DNA from: JBGSYJ01 sp041748075
Lineage (GTDB): Bacteria; Acidobacteriota; Thermoanaerobaculia; Gp7-AA8
Length of the DNA stretch: 40,427 bases
NCBI GenBank assembly: GCA_041748075.1
Contig: JBGTDX010000051.1
Coordinates: forward strand, 1 to 40,427
Reading direction: 5' to 3'
In this document: one piece after another, positions 32,744 through 40,427 of the stretch
How positions within the stretch are numbered: position 1 is the first letter of the stretch
Layout of the letters: each line of letters opens with the position of its first letter
Position numbers and translations under genes: made by a program
The notes under the pieces: model-generated
Database searches by the model: none
The model's input: only the letters and a program-made list of their open reading frames with translations
What the model was told of the DNA's origin: nothing

Positions 32744-34111
32744 CTACTCGGGCTCGCGGTCGTAACTACACGGCAGTATGACGCGGAAGGTGGTGCCATG
32801 ACCTGGTTTCGTGGCCAGTTCCAGGCCGGCGTCGAGCAGGTCGCAGAGTCGCTTGACGATCGTGAGACCGACGCCCTCTCCCGGCTGCCGGCTCCCTGTC
32901 AGGTCGTCGGACTCTGAAGTGAGGGTCTTCGCAGCCTCCATCTCGCTGTCCGGATCGTCGCTCGCCTCCCTTGCTTCATCTCCCGCTCTGGTGGCCGAGT
33001 GGATCTCCTGTGCGAACGGCACCGAGTCGTTGTCGTCGATGCCGGGTCCGGTGTCCTGGACCGAAAAAGTCCAGCGATGCGTGTCGCGTCCCTCATCGAG
33101 GCCCCAGGTCACCGAAACGCCCCCGCGCTCGGTGTACTTGACTGCATTCAGCAGCAGATTCTGGACAATGCGCATGACCTTGTTCTTGTCACCTTCGACA
33201 GGAAGCGTGCCCGGGCCGTCCATCTTCAGATACAGGCCGCGATCGGTGGCCGTATTCTGGGAAGCCATGCAGAAATCCCGCAACAATCCAGCCGCATCGA
33301 ACCGAGTGATCTCCAGTTTCTCATGGCCAGCCTCGAGACGGGCGAGACTCAACAGATCGTTCAGCATTTCATGGAGCGATGAAACGCTCTTCTTGAGCAT
33401 CTCGGAAACCTCGACCCGGCTGGGCTCCGACAATTCGGCGCCTTCGCTGAGAAGCGAGGTTGCCCCCCGCACTACCGTCACGCTTCCACGCAGATCATGC
33501 GCAGCCGTACGCCATGCCTCTGCACGCACACGCTCCACGTTGCGGAGTGCCGCAAGCGCCTTCTCGAGATCGTTGACATGCCCGCCCGACTCGGTCTGAT
33601 GGAGTCGCCAGTACTGGGAAGCGCTCTCGGCGACGCCGGCGACACACAAACGAGTCCACGAGCGCCGCGCGATCGACATGACACCAGGCTCGAGATCCGG
33701 ATGGTCTGCCTCGTAGCGTTCCAGCTCGTCGGCTACGATGGTCTGCAGGTGACCCCACTCCTGAATCAGCTCCTGCAGTTGATATCCCTGCTTCCACCGT
33801 TGCATCCCATGTGATTGCAGGTCGTCGGACTGGTCCCCCTCGTCGTGTGGTTTGTCTTCACCCTTCCATATCTGAATGCGAGCTGCGAAGGATTCGAGGA
33901 CGTGGGGGATGTGGTCATTGAACTGTGCAAGCGAGAGCGACGACGCGGGACTCCGCCCCGAATCGCGCTCTCCAGCCTCGCGCCAGGCCCGGAGAATTTC
34001 GTCCTGGCGCGCGAGCAACACCGAGGCGAGGGCACTCAACTGTTCCATGAGGCGATTCTCAGGAAACACGACGTGGATCTCATTGTCCGGGCTGTGACCT
34101 TTGGTCGGCAT
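32744..34111 (-). CDS. Soluble sensor histidine kinase with RsbRD_N-like sensor domain
   Basis: 455 residues. Residues 20-170 are helical (LASVLLARQDEILRAWRE ... WTRLCVAGVAESASQYWRL) and fit the globin-like RsbRD N-terminal sensor. Dimerisation helix with H205 in WRTAAHDLRGS; N box QNLLLNAVKYTERGG; G1 DTGPGI (353-358); G2 GEGVGLTIV (411-419). Between G1 and G2 lies an acidic, low-complexity stretch of about 52 residues, longer than the usual ATP-lid and without a recognisable F box. AAGGAG is only 3 bases before ATG 34111. No regulator gene adjoins it, so it is an orphan kinase. Confidence 0.88.
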   Translation of the reverse strand: MPTKGHSPDNEIHVVFPENRLMEQLSALASVLLARQDEILRAWREAGERDSGRSPASSLSLAQFNDHIPHVLESFAARIQIWKGEDKPHDEGDQSDDLQSHGMQRWKQGYQLQELIQEWGHLQTIVADELERYEADHPDLEPGVMSIARRSWTRLCVAGVAESASQYWRLHQTESGGHVNDLEKALAALRNVERVRAEAWRTAAHDLRGSVTVVRGATSLLSEGAELSEPSRVEVSEMLKKSVSSLHEMLNDLLSLARLEAGHEKLEITRFDAAGLLRDFCMASQNTATDRGLYLKMDGPGTLPVEGDKNKVMRIVQNLLLNAVKYTERGGVSVTWGLDEGRDTHRWTFSVQDTGPGIDDNDSVPFAQEIHSATRAGDEAREASDDPDSEMEAAKTLTSESDDLTGSRQPGEGVGLTIVKRLCDLLDAGLELATKPGHGTTFRVILPCSYDREPE

Positions 34112-34469
34112 AGACTCCTTTGGCGATGCAGGGGTTGAGCAGGGGCGCTGTCGAGAGAACGGACTCTCCGGCCGTCGTCGGTATTTGAAGTTGCAAAAAG
34201 CGATCCGCGAGGAATCTTCCAGCCCTCTCCCCTGCCGTGGCTGCGTTCAAACCGCGAACAGAGACTCGGGGACAGGGTAGAACCCGCGTGACTCTGCGAT
34301 GCGTGAACCGGTTCGGCTTTTGCCATCTTCACCCGTTCCTCCGTCATCGGCTTGCGGATGATGTGGCGCACATCCCTTTCTGCCCCGCCGATGACGGTGA
34401 TCCCGCCAAGTACCGGCACGCCGCCGAGGTCCGGATCTTTGAGCGAGTCACGATCGAGCTGTTCGAACT
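34112..34469. other. Region upstream of the orphan kinase, part of a decayed locus
   Basis: No intact gene. On the minus strand a frame open from about 34530 to 34290 reads GQLAVELVAQFEQLDRDSLK, then VPVLGGITVIGGAERDVRHI and IRKPMTEERVKMAKAEP, which looks coding but matches no family recognised here. It is probably the 3' part of the broken peptidase locus or of another lost gene. 34112-34290 should hold the kinase promoter. Confidence 0.4.
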
Positions 34470-35032
34470 GGGCGACCAGTTCGACGGCAAGCTGCCCCGC
34501 GCTCTCGTCACCGCCGTTGCGATGCGGACGAGATCCTGAATACGCCGCTGATAGACGACGAAGAAGGCGTCGAAGGCGAGCGGAGCGCGCTGCGCGTCTT
34601 CTGGATCGTGTCGCTGAGCACTTCCTCGAACGTGAAGTGATGGAAGATCGCTACAAGGTCGCTGAAGGCCTCATGAAACGCGAGTACGTCCCTGTTGCTC
34701 GGCTCGATGAATCGCTTGCGGAGCCGGTGCACGAGCGCATTGCGTCACCTCGTGCGCGATGATGTCGTGCGAGAGGCAACTGAACACCGTCTGCCCGGGA
34801 AGGTTCGGTCCGGGATCCGTCTCAGCACGGCGGGATGATCGAGATCGACCGGCTCGTAGAGCTTCTTCGACGCGCCGTCGTAGTCGATGACATGCAGGCG
34901 GTATCCGATCGGTCCGGGCTCGAGCGGCTCGTTGATCACCTGAAGCGTCAGATTCTTTCGACCACTCGTACGCGTGATCATCGGATCAAAGGCAAAGGGA
35001 GAGGGGCGTGACAACCAGAGGAATATGGGCAT
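34470..35032 (-). pseudogene. Broken HExTH (gluzincin-like) metallopeptidase gene
   Basis: ATG 35032 has GGAGG 5-6 bases upstream and starts MPIFLWLS, then GRKNLTLQVINEPLEPGP, IGYRLHVIDYDG and YEPVDLDHPAVL. The frame then changes near 34825 to ETDPGPNLPGQTVFSCLSHD and IIAHEVT, the zinc-binding helix. An extra A near 34740 breaks HEVT-HALV, and the third frame gives HRLRKRFIEPSNRDVLAFHE and AFSDLVAIFHHFTFEEVL. Another shift near 34590 gives LAFDAFFVVYQRRIQDLVRI. Joined, these pieces follow one peptidase-like protein, but with at least three frame changes and apparently with segments missing between them. No single product can be made. The family assignment rests on HEVTH...FHEAFSD. Confidence 0.65.
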
Positions 35033-35097
35033 CGGACCCTCCAAAGCACGATGCGGGTACGAATCATGCGTGTCAGAGTGGCGAGGAAGGAGACATC

Positions 35098-35739
35098 ATT
35101 CGAAACGATCGTCCCTCGTTGGTTCTGGTCCTGATCGTCGCTGCCCTCCCCCTGGTCTTCGGCTGCCAGCGTGAAGCGGGAGACACCGGGACGCACACTG
35201 CCGTCGATACGGCCGGTGTGGTCGCTCCTGGCGAGACGATCGACGACCCGGCCGCCGGCGCTCCGCTCTCGGCACCCGAGTCGCGCTACATCCACGACGC
35301 CCTGATGCAGGGAATGGGGCACATCGAGCTCGCCCGGTCGATTTCCGGACGCAATGACTCAGACGCAGTGGGGACCCTTGCCGCGGAAGTGATCAGGGGA
35401 CACGAAGAGACCAATGCCGACCTGGCGCTCGTTACGACTTCGGAGCTGCCAGCGGAGGCATCACCCGAGCTGCGTCAGACGATCGCGCGGCTGGAACCTT
35501 TCAACGGAGTCAATCTCGACGCGGCGTATCTCGCAGCGATGCTCCAGCACTATCCGGAGCTGATCCGACTCCACCAGTCTGCTGCGTCTACGTCGACTGA
35601 CACGACAGTCCAGAAGATTGCCGTGCGCGCCCAGTCACGTTTTGAAGGGCATCTCGAGCAGGTACGCACCGTCTATGCCCAGGTCACAGGCGTCGTGCCA
35701 CAGCCGGGCCCTGCGAGCGGATCGCCCACGCCAGAGTAG
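35098..35739 (+). CDS. DUF4142-like lipoprotein, possibly with an ATT start codon
   Basis: About 213 residues: a signal peptide (RNDRPSLVLVLIVAALP) with lipobox LVFGC, a low-complexity linker, then a helical domain (about 60-200) with YIHDALMQGMGHIELARSIS, HEETNADLAL and LDAAYLAAMLQHYPELIRLH, the ferritin-like DUF4142 pattern. AAGGAG (35087-35092) precedes ATC-ATT-CGA and no ATG, GTG or TTG lies at the expected place. The only in-frame ATG (35008) would add 30 charged residues before the lipoprotein signal and overlap the divergent pseudogene. Start by ATT is therefore suggested; a mutated start codon is the alternative. Function unknown. Confidence 0.7.
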   Translation: MRNDRPSLVLVLIVAALPLVFGCQREAGDTGTHTAVDTAGVVAPGETIDDPAAGAPLSAPESRYIHDALMQGMGHIELARSISGRNDSDAVGTLAAEVIRGHEETNADLALVTTSELPAEASPELRQTIARLEPFNGVNLDAAYLAAMLQHYPELIRLHQSAASTSTDTTVQKIAVRAQSRFEGHLEQVRTVYAQVTGVVPQPGPASGSPTPE

Positions 35740-35755
35740 TGGTGCCACAGATTTC

Positions 35756-35776
35756 CCCTCCCCCCGCGGGAGAGGG
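35756..35776 (+). terminator. GC-rich hairpin after the DUF4142-like gene
   Basis: CCCTCCCCC and GGGAGAGGG form a 9-position stem with one mismatch and a short loop, 17 bases after the stop. No U-tract; it may equally be a dispersed repeat. Confidence 0.35.
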
Positions 35777-35824
35777 TCAGGGGCATGCGCACGAACTTTA
35801 GATCGAGTCGGCTCAGAAGAAGCC

Positions 35825-35914
35825 AATGTTGAATTGAATGTTGAAATTGTGAATGTTGAATGAAGACCGGGTCCCAATTCAACATTCAACATTCACATTT
35901 CAACATTCAACATT
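35825..35914. repeat. TTGAATG-type hairpin repeat
   Basis: The left arm is a tandem of AATGTTGAA units (35825-35861) and the right arm its inverse in ATTCAACATTC units (35877-35914), about 37 nt each with a 15-nt loop. A simple-repeat-based hairpin, AT-rich against the local background. Confidence 0.75.
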
Positions 35915-36046
35915 CGGTCTCCCAGCCCGGCTCCGAGTGTCAAAGTTAGCGCGTATGGGTCGGTAGATTCTCAGGACTTGTCATCGCGCGCAAGGGATTG
36001 GCAAAACGCCAGTGTCGAGCCGCCAGGGCTGACAGAAGGAGGCACC

Positions 36047-36943
36047 ATGTCGCGAGACTTAAAGGTGCTGCTAATTCGACCACGCGCCATTCTGCTTCTG
36101 TGCTTTGCTTTTCTTCTCTCAGCATGCGCATCGAGGCCAGGGCCTGCCGGCGGGGATTCCGAGCTGATGGCTCGGTACCGCGCCTATGCCGAGGCAGTGG
36201 CAGCCGGAGATCTCGAGGTGGCGATACAGTACGTCCCCGCATCGAAACGACAACGACTCGAATCGATGAGCGAATCGGAAGCGCGTGCGGCACTCAGCGT
36301 TCTTTCACCGATCTCCGATCTGGGTTTCAAGATGGAATGGTTCGATGGCGAGGAGGCGATCCTGATCGTCACCGCGACGGTCGCGGAGAACGATGGCACC
36401 GGCCGAATCAAGATGCTTCGAGAAGAAGGCGATTGGCAGATTCTGAGTGAGATGTGGAACCTCGGCAGCGGAAGCGAATTTCTCGAAGAACGCGACCCAC
36501 CGCGCACGGACGCGCAGAAAGCCGCGATCCGCAAACTCGAGGAGCGCGGCTACCCGATGCCGTCGGGCGACCACCTCGTAGGGAGCGCTGACCAGGGAGA
36601 TCTCGAGGCCGTCAGGCTATTTCTCGAAGCCGGCTTCTCCATCGAGTCGCGCGACGGCGGAGGCGGGGGCACTGCGCTCATCTCCGCATCCAGCAGCGGC
36701 CATCCTCACGTCGCGCTGTTTCTGATCGAGCAGGGCGCCGACATCAACGCCACCGATGAGACCAACAGCACGCCACTCATGCGTGCGGTGGATGACTGCG
36801 ACATGACGGAAGTCGTCGAGGTTCTCATCGCCAGGGGCGCGCGACTCGACATCAAGTCCGCAGGAGGAAGGACCGCGCTCGATCTCGCCGGCTGGGGCAA
36901 CTGTCCGCGCAACGCGGAGCTCATTCGCGCAGCGGAAAGGTGA
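36047..36943 (+). CDS. Ankyrin-repeat lipoprotein
   Basis: 298 residues. Signal peptide with lipobox LLSAC (Cys about residue 27). An NTF2-like/DUF4878-like domain (about 40-140) with YRAYAEAVAAGDLEVAIQYV and IKMLREEGDWQI is followed by three ankyrin-type repeats: DHLVGSADQGDLEAVRLFLE, TALISASSSGHPHVALFLIE plus GADINATDE, and TPLMRAVDDCDMTEVVEVLI plus GARLDI. ATG 36047 has AAGGAGG 5 bases upstream. Probably an envelope-anchored protein-binding factor; its partner is unknown. The fusion of an NTF2-like module with ankyrins on a lipid anchor is uncommon. Confidence 0.88.
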   Translation: MSRDLKVLLIRPRAILLLCFAFLLSACASRPGPAGGDSELMARYRAYAEAVAAGDLEVAIQYVPASKRQRLESMSESEARAALSVLSPISDLGFKMEWFDGEEAILIVTATVAENDGTGRIKMLREEGDWQILSEMWNLGSGSEFLEERDPPRTDAQKAAIRKLEERGYPMPSGDHLVGSADQGDLEAVRLFLEAGFSIESRDGGGGGTALISASSSGHPHVALFLIEQGADINATDETNSTPLMRAVDDCDMTEVVEVLIARGARLDIKSAGGRTALDLAGWGNCPRNAELIRAAER

Positions 36944-36962
36944 TCACACAGCGGATTCAGGA

Positions 36963-37125
36963 CTTGTCATCCCGAGCGAGCGCGGGTGGGCGGGAGGGGC
37001 GAGGGATCTCCGGCGGTAGTACATTCGTAGTTTCTTATGGGCACCGTGTGGTGGCGGAGACCGATAGGAAACTGTGTACGATCCCTCGCCCCTCCCGCCC
37101 GCACAACCAGGCTCGGGATGACAAG
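36963..37125. repeat. 163-bp palindromic element, long relative of repeat family 1
   Basis: Left end CTTGTCATCCCGAGC, right end GCTCGGGATGACAAG, an exact 15-bp terminal inverted repeat. A second inverted block follows inside: GGGCGGGAGGGGCGAGGGAT against ATCCCTCGCCCCTCCCGCCC. The centre is imperfect. The outer GTCATCC ends are shared with family 1, so it may be mobilised by the same unseen transposase. Confidence 0.8.
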
Positions 37126-37181
37126 CTCGCTCATTTCTCGCCACAATGATCTGCCCAGTCATCCTCTTGCTCTCCCGAACC

Positions 37182-40100
37182 TCACCGGGTGATGCGAAGC
37201 GTGTCGTAGGCGACTTCGGGTACGGAGAAGTTCAGACTCAGCCCTTCCAGCTCGGGGCGCGCGAAACGGTAGACCTGTTCGTGGAAGAGGGGAATGATGA
37301 CCGCATCCCGGGCGAGAGTCTCTTCCACCTGGCGATACATCGCGTGGCGCGACTGGGGGTCGAGCTCGGAACGCGCTTCCTCGATGATCCGGTCGAGTTC
37401 AGAAGTGCCGACAAACGTGCAGATGCCGCCCGCGACCGAATGGATCAGGCCGTAGGCGAACGTGTCGCTGTCTGGATAGTCAGCCACCCACCGGCCCAGC
37501 GTTACATCGACGGTTCCTCCTTCTTCGGCCACCAGGAACTCGTCTCTGTTGCGGGTTGAAACATTGAGCCTCACGCCTTTTCGTTTGAACGCCGCGATCA
37601 CTTCATCGGCAACGGCAGCGTACTGGCCGAGAAACATGGGGTGGATGCCCGCGGTCAGATCGAGATCGAGGTCGAGGTCATCCGTCGGAGCCGGACCTGA
37701 GCTCATAGGGCTGGGCCTGTGACCGAGCAATCCCGGAGGAATGATGCCGTTGGCCGGGATGGCTCCGTTCCGAAGGGCCCGGCGAACGATGGCCGGAACG
37801 TCAAGCGTCTTTACGAGACGGCGCCGCAACGCAGGATCATCGAGAGGTGGCCGGTAACGGTTCAGCGCTACGTAGTAAATCGAAAGTCGCGGGATTTCAC
37901 GGTAGCCGGAAGCGAGCGAAGGATCGTGCCTGAGCTCCTCGACGTCGGCCGGATAGAGAGCGTATGCGAGCGAGTAGCGGCCGGCTCGGAACTCCCCTTT
38001 GATCTGTTCGGAAGTGGCGCCGAGGTGGAAGATGAGCCCTTCACTCAAGGGCAGGCCCTCACGCCAGTAAGTCGGGTTCCGTTCCAGCTCGAGCTCGCGT
38101 CCGGGCTGGAACTGAAGGACACGGAAGGGACCGGTGCCCACACAGCCGTCACGCCAGCTTCCACTGAATTGAGTTGCTCCTTCCTGGGTGATCGCGCAGC
38201 CCGGCCAGGAGACGATCGCGGGGAAGAATGCCACCGGAGATGTCAGCTCGACGACAAGCTCCCGATCGGACACGATGCGCAGGCCTTCGAGGTCCCGCGT
38301 GCTTCCGTCGATGAGACGCTGAGCGCCAGTTACGGTGGCAAAAAGTGCGCGAAGGTTGATGGTACCCTGGGTGATGCCACGTTCCCACGAATAGCGAACG
38401 TCGCGGGCGGTTAGGCGCCGGCCGTCGTGGAAGCGAACGTTATCGCGCAGCACGATCCGGTAACGCCGCCCACCGTCCTCGGGTGTAATCGAAGATGCGA
38501 GCCACGGGACGATGCGCGCGCCGTCGTTCCGTGTGATTGTCTCGAAAACGGTGGAGATGACTTCGCCCTCTTCTGCTATCTGCATCAGGTGCGGATCGAG
38601 CTGGCGCACCGCCTCGGCAATGGGAACGTGTAACATTCCGCCGGACGGTCTCGCCTGTGCAACGACCGGGGCATCTGTCTCTGCCTTGCCGATCTCCCGA
38701 TAGTTGACGTAAGGCGCACTGCCGCGGAGCTTGAGGCCCCGTGCGCGGGGTGCGGCGATGCGGTAGTCGATGTCGTGGAAGAGCGGAAGAAGCACGCCGT
38801 CGTCCAGAAGGCGCGACTCGAAGCGGCGGTAGAGCCCCTCCCGAACCGAAGGGTCGACCTCGCTGCGCGCCTCGTTCAGCATCGCGTCGGTCTCCTCCGA
38901 GGAGTACCAGGCGTTGAAGGCTCCGGTCTGTGAGTCGAAAAGGCCATGCGTGAAGTTGTCCGGGTCGTCGAAGTCGGCGTTCCAGCGACCGATCATCAGG
39001 TCGACCTCAGAGCTGTCGCTGAACCGGGCGAGATAGGACTCCATGCTCGTGGTCTCGATCTCCACCGTGACGCCGATCTCGCTCCAGGCCAGCAGCACCG
39101 CATCCAGAAACGAGCGATAGCGGTTCAGCAGAAACGGGTGAACTGCGGCGCGGAGAGTCAGCGGGAGATCAACCCCGCTCTCCTGCAGGATCTGCTGTGC
39201 TTCTTCTCGCGAAAGCGTAGTGCGCTTCCGTCCCGCCTCGTGCCCGAGAATTCCGGGTGGAATCAGCGAAGCGGCAGGCTGGGCCAGACGTCCGAGCGTC
39301 TGCCAGACGGTTTCCCGCACGCGAATCGATCCAAGAATGGCTCTTCGCGCTGCCGGACTCAGCTCGGGCACGCTGCCCTGCGACCGTGTGTTGAATACGA
39401 CGAGATAGATGTTCTTTTTTGGCGTCTCGACCAGTCCGGAGCGAAAGCGTGCGTCGCGGAGAACGTCCTCGAAATCACGCGGCGAGAGGTCGCGCGCGAT
39501 GTCGATCCTGCCGGAGCGAAGATCCGCGGCGATCTGGGAGGCGTTGGTGTAGGTGCGGAACTCGATCTTATCCAGATGCGGAGGATCTCCACGCCAGTAT
39601 GCAGCGTTGGCCACGAGCTCGATCCGGTCGCTCTCGTGGCGTTCCATGCGGAAGGGGCCTGTGCCGACAATCGTCGTTCCATCATCAGCAACCCGGAACG
39701 CCGCTGCAGCACGTTCGGTGAGAAAGGCGGGATAAATCGCCAGCGCCTCGGTGGTTCGTACTTCCAGACGGAGTTTCGAGTGGGCGACCAGCCCTGCGAC
39801 GTTGTCCGTTTCTCCACGATGAAACTCCGATACACCTTCAATCAGGGCGAAGGCGGGCTTCATCTCTCGCCGGCGCCTGCGTATGGAGCGCTCGAAGGCC
39901 GACCGGAGGCCCTCGGCGTCGAACACGGAGCCGTCATGAAAACGGACGTCCGATCGGAGGTTGAAGTAAAAACTCCTGCCGTCTTCGCTCGTCTCCCACG
40001 ATTCGCAGAGAAGAGGCACGACGTGACCCTGTTCATCGAAGGTTACTAGAGGCTCGAAGATCAGGGACAGGACTTCAACTTCCTCGTCCGTCTCGATCTC

Positions 40101-40427
40101 GGCGGGCTCCCGCGCCTGGATGGGATTCATCAACGCCACGCGCAGGGTTCCGCCGCGAGGCATGTCTTCCTCGATCGTGGTCCCATCCTCGGAAGGCGCC
40201 ACGCGTTCCATCTCCTCGAGGTAGTTGTTCGCCTTGTCGTACTCTCCGCGAAGATGCGCGACGGTAGCGGCAAGCGAGAGGAAGCGACTGAGAGGTTCAG
40301 AAGCGCCGGCCGCGCGGGCGGCGTCGAGTCCCATGGAAACCCACCGCTGGGTCTCTTCCACCCGCCGGGCCTGCCAGGAAGTCTCGGCGGTGAAGAGCAT
40401 GGTTTCCAGCGCGCCGGCGGCGTTTTT
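37182..40427 (-). CDS. Large protein with TPR-like region and two tandem SBP_bac_5 domains (N-terminus outside window)
   Basis: At least 1081 residues; the frame is still open at the window edge (KNAAGALET before the first internal ATG at 40400). The visible start has helical TPR-like repeats (RRVEETQRWVSMGLDAARA, LRGEYDKANNYLEEM). Two complete solute-binding domains of the peptide/nickel ABC type follow: GGTLRVALMN, VRFHDGSVFDAEG, VGTGPFRM, YWRGDPPHLDKI; then GGMLHVPIAE, VRFHDGRRLTARD, VGTGPFRV, YWREGLPLSEG. No signal peptide or lipobox precedes the first domain, so this is not a classical periplasmic binding protein. In related bacteria such domains follow Ser/Thr kinase or other signalling modules plus TPRs; that N-terminus is only predicted here. 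It probably senses peptides or metal complexes. Confidence 0.85.
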   Translation of the reverse strand, partial: KNAAGALETMLFTAETSWQARRVEETQRWVSMGLDAARAAGASEPLSRFLSLAATVAHLRGEYDKANNYLEEMERVAPSEDGTTIEEDMPRGGTLRVALMNPIQAREPAEIETDEEVEVLSLIFEPLVTFDEQGHVVPLLCESWETSEDGRSFYFNLRSDVRFHDGSVFDAEGLRSAFERSIRRRRREMKPAFALIEGVSEFHRGETDNVAGLVAHSKLRLEVRTTEALAIYPAFLTERAAAAFRVADDGTTIVGTGPFRMERHESDRIELVANAAYWRGDPPHLDKIEFRTYTNASQIAADLRSGRIDIARDLSPRDFEDVLRDARFRSGLVETPKKNIYLVVFNTRSQGSVPELSPAARRAILGSIRVRETVWQTLGRLAQPAASLIPPGILGHEAGRKRTTLSREEAQQILQESGVDLPLTLRAAVHPFLLNRYRSFLDAVLLAWSEIGVTVEIETTSMESYLARFSDSSEVDLMIGRWNADFDDPDNFTHGLFDSQTGAFNAWYSSEETDAMLNEARSEVDPSVREGLYRRFESRLLDDGVLLPLFHDIDYRIAAPRARGLKLRGSAPYVNYREIGKAETDAPVVAQARPSGGMLHVPIAEAVRQLDPHLMQIAEEGEVISTVFETITRNDGARIVPWLASSITPEDGGRRYRIVLRDNVRFHDGRRLTARDVRYSWERGITQGTINLRALFATVTGAQRLIDGSTRDLEGLRIVSDRELVVELTSPVAFFPAIVSWPGCAITQEGATQFSGSWRDGCVGTGPFRVLQFQPGRELELERNPTYWREGLPLSEGLIFHLGATSEQIKGEFRAGRYSLAYALYPADVEELRHDPSLASGYREIPRLSIYYVALNRYRPPLDDPALRRRLVKTLDVPAIVRRALRNGAIPANGIIPPGLLGHRPSPMSSGPAPTDDLDLDLDLTAGIHPMFLGQYAAVADEVIAAFKRKGVRLNVSTRNRDEFLVAEEGGTVDVTLGRWVADYPDSDTFAYGLIHSVAGGICTFVGTSELDRIIEEARSELDPQSRHAMYRQVEETLARDAVIIPLFHEQVYRFARPELEGLSLNFSVPEVAYDTLRITR

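Larger units (their letters stand above)
35740..36046. other. Intergenic region with two hairpin repeats
   Basis: About 300 bases without a supported gene. It contains a CCCTCCCCC / GGGAGAGGG hairpin (35756-35776), the TTGAATG hairpin (35825-35914), and TCAGGACTTGTCATC (35971-35985), a fragment repeated at about 36957. Confidence 0.5.

Noticed and set aside
35825..35914. CRISPR array
   Set aside because: Units are short simple repeats arranged as one hairpin, with no regular spacers and no cas genes.

Overview
The window is high-GC bacterial DNA with dense, mostly co-oriented gene blocks and TGA used normally as a stop. The mix of genes fits an environmental Acidobacteriota-like genome better than a proteobacterium: a b6-type cytochrome b fused to a multihaem domain, many PAS/REC sensor proteins, TonB-dependent receptors, a DUF11 surface protein with a PT-x-x-E C-terminal sorting tail, and a long protein with two ABC solute-binding domains. 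The taxonomic call is inference from gene content. No rRNA, tRNA, CRISPR array, transposase or phage gene was recognised.

Layout. (1) 1-806, minus: start of a type I 3-dehydroquinate dehydratase gene (aroD). It sits behind what reads as a classical attenuator: an 18-codon leader peptide with two adjacent Trp codons flanked by Tyr codons, then competing hairpins and an intrinsic terminator that touches the aroD start. (2) 1085-4739, plus: Rieske protein, cytochrome b/multihaem fusion and small cytochrome c, a quinol-oxidising bc-like complex. The large gene is cut by an in-frame TGA. (3) 4830-7153, minus: NarL-type response regulator and its kinase. (4) 7306-11723: Pal-like lipoprotein, a small protein, a full-length TonB receptor and a lipoprotein. 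(5) 12059-15164: a decayed stretch with a truncated LanC-like fragment, an outer-membrane barrel gene, and a TonB receptor that has lost its plug. (6) 15370-21017, minus, plus 21436-23712, plus: a five-gene signalling island with kinases, a lone receiver and a diguanylate cyclase. (7) 23926-29445: YjbR-like protein and a giant DUF11 protein, bracketed by two copies of a palindromic repeat. (8) 29757-32732, plus: MscS-like channel, MgtE-N/CBS protein and MgtE magnesium transporter as one translationally coupled unit. (9) 32744-34111, minus: RsbRD_N-type kinase. (10) about 34470-35032, minus: multiply frameshifted remnant of a HExTH metallopeptidase. (11) 35098-36943, plus: DUF4142-type lipoprotein and ankyrin lipoprotein. 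(12) 37182-end, minus: tandem SBP_bac_5 protein whose N-terminus lies beyond the window.

Two themes cut across the window. First, several families of palindromic intergenic repeats occur (five copies of a GTCATCC...GGATGAC family and at least three other hairpin families), typical of non-autonomous MITE/REP-like elements. Second, four loci show nonsense, frameshift or internal-deletion damage (3964, about 12346, about 13436 and 34470-35032). This is either real gene decay or consensus error in a metagenome-type assembly, and the reads would decide which.

The strongest candidate for something undescribed is the aromatic-amino-acid attenuator in front of aroD. All base pairings were derived by eye and not by a folding program.
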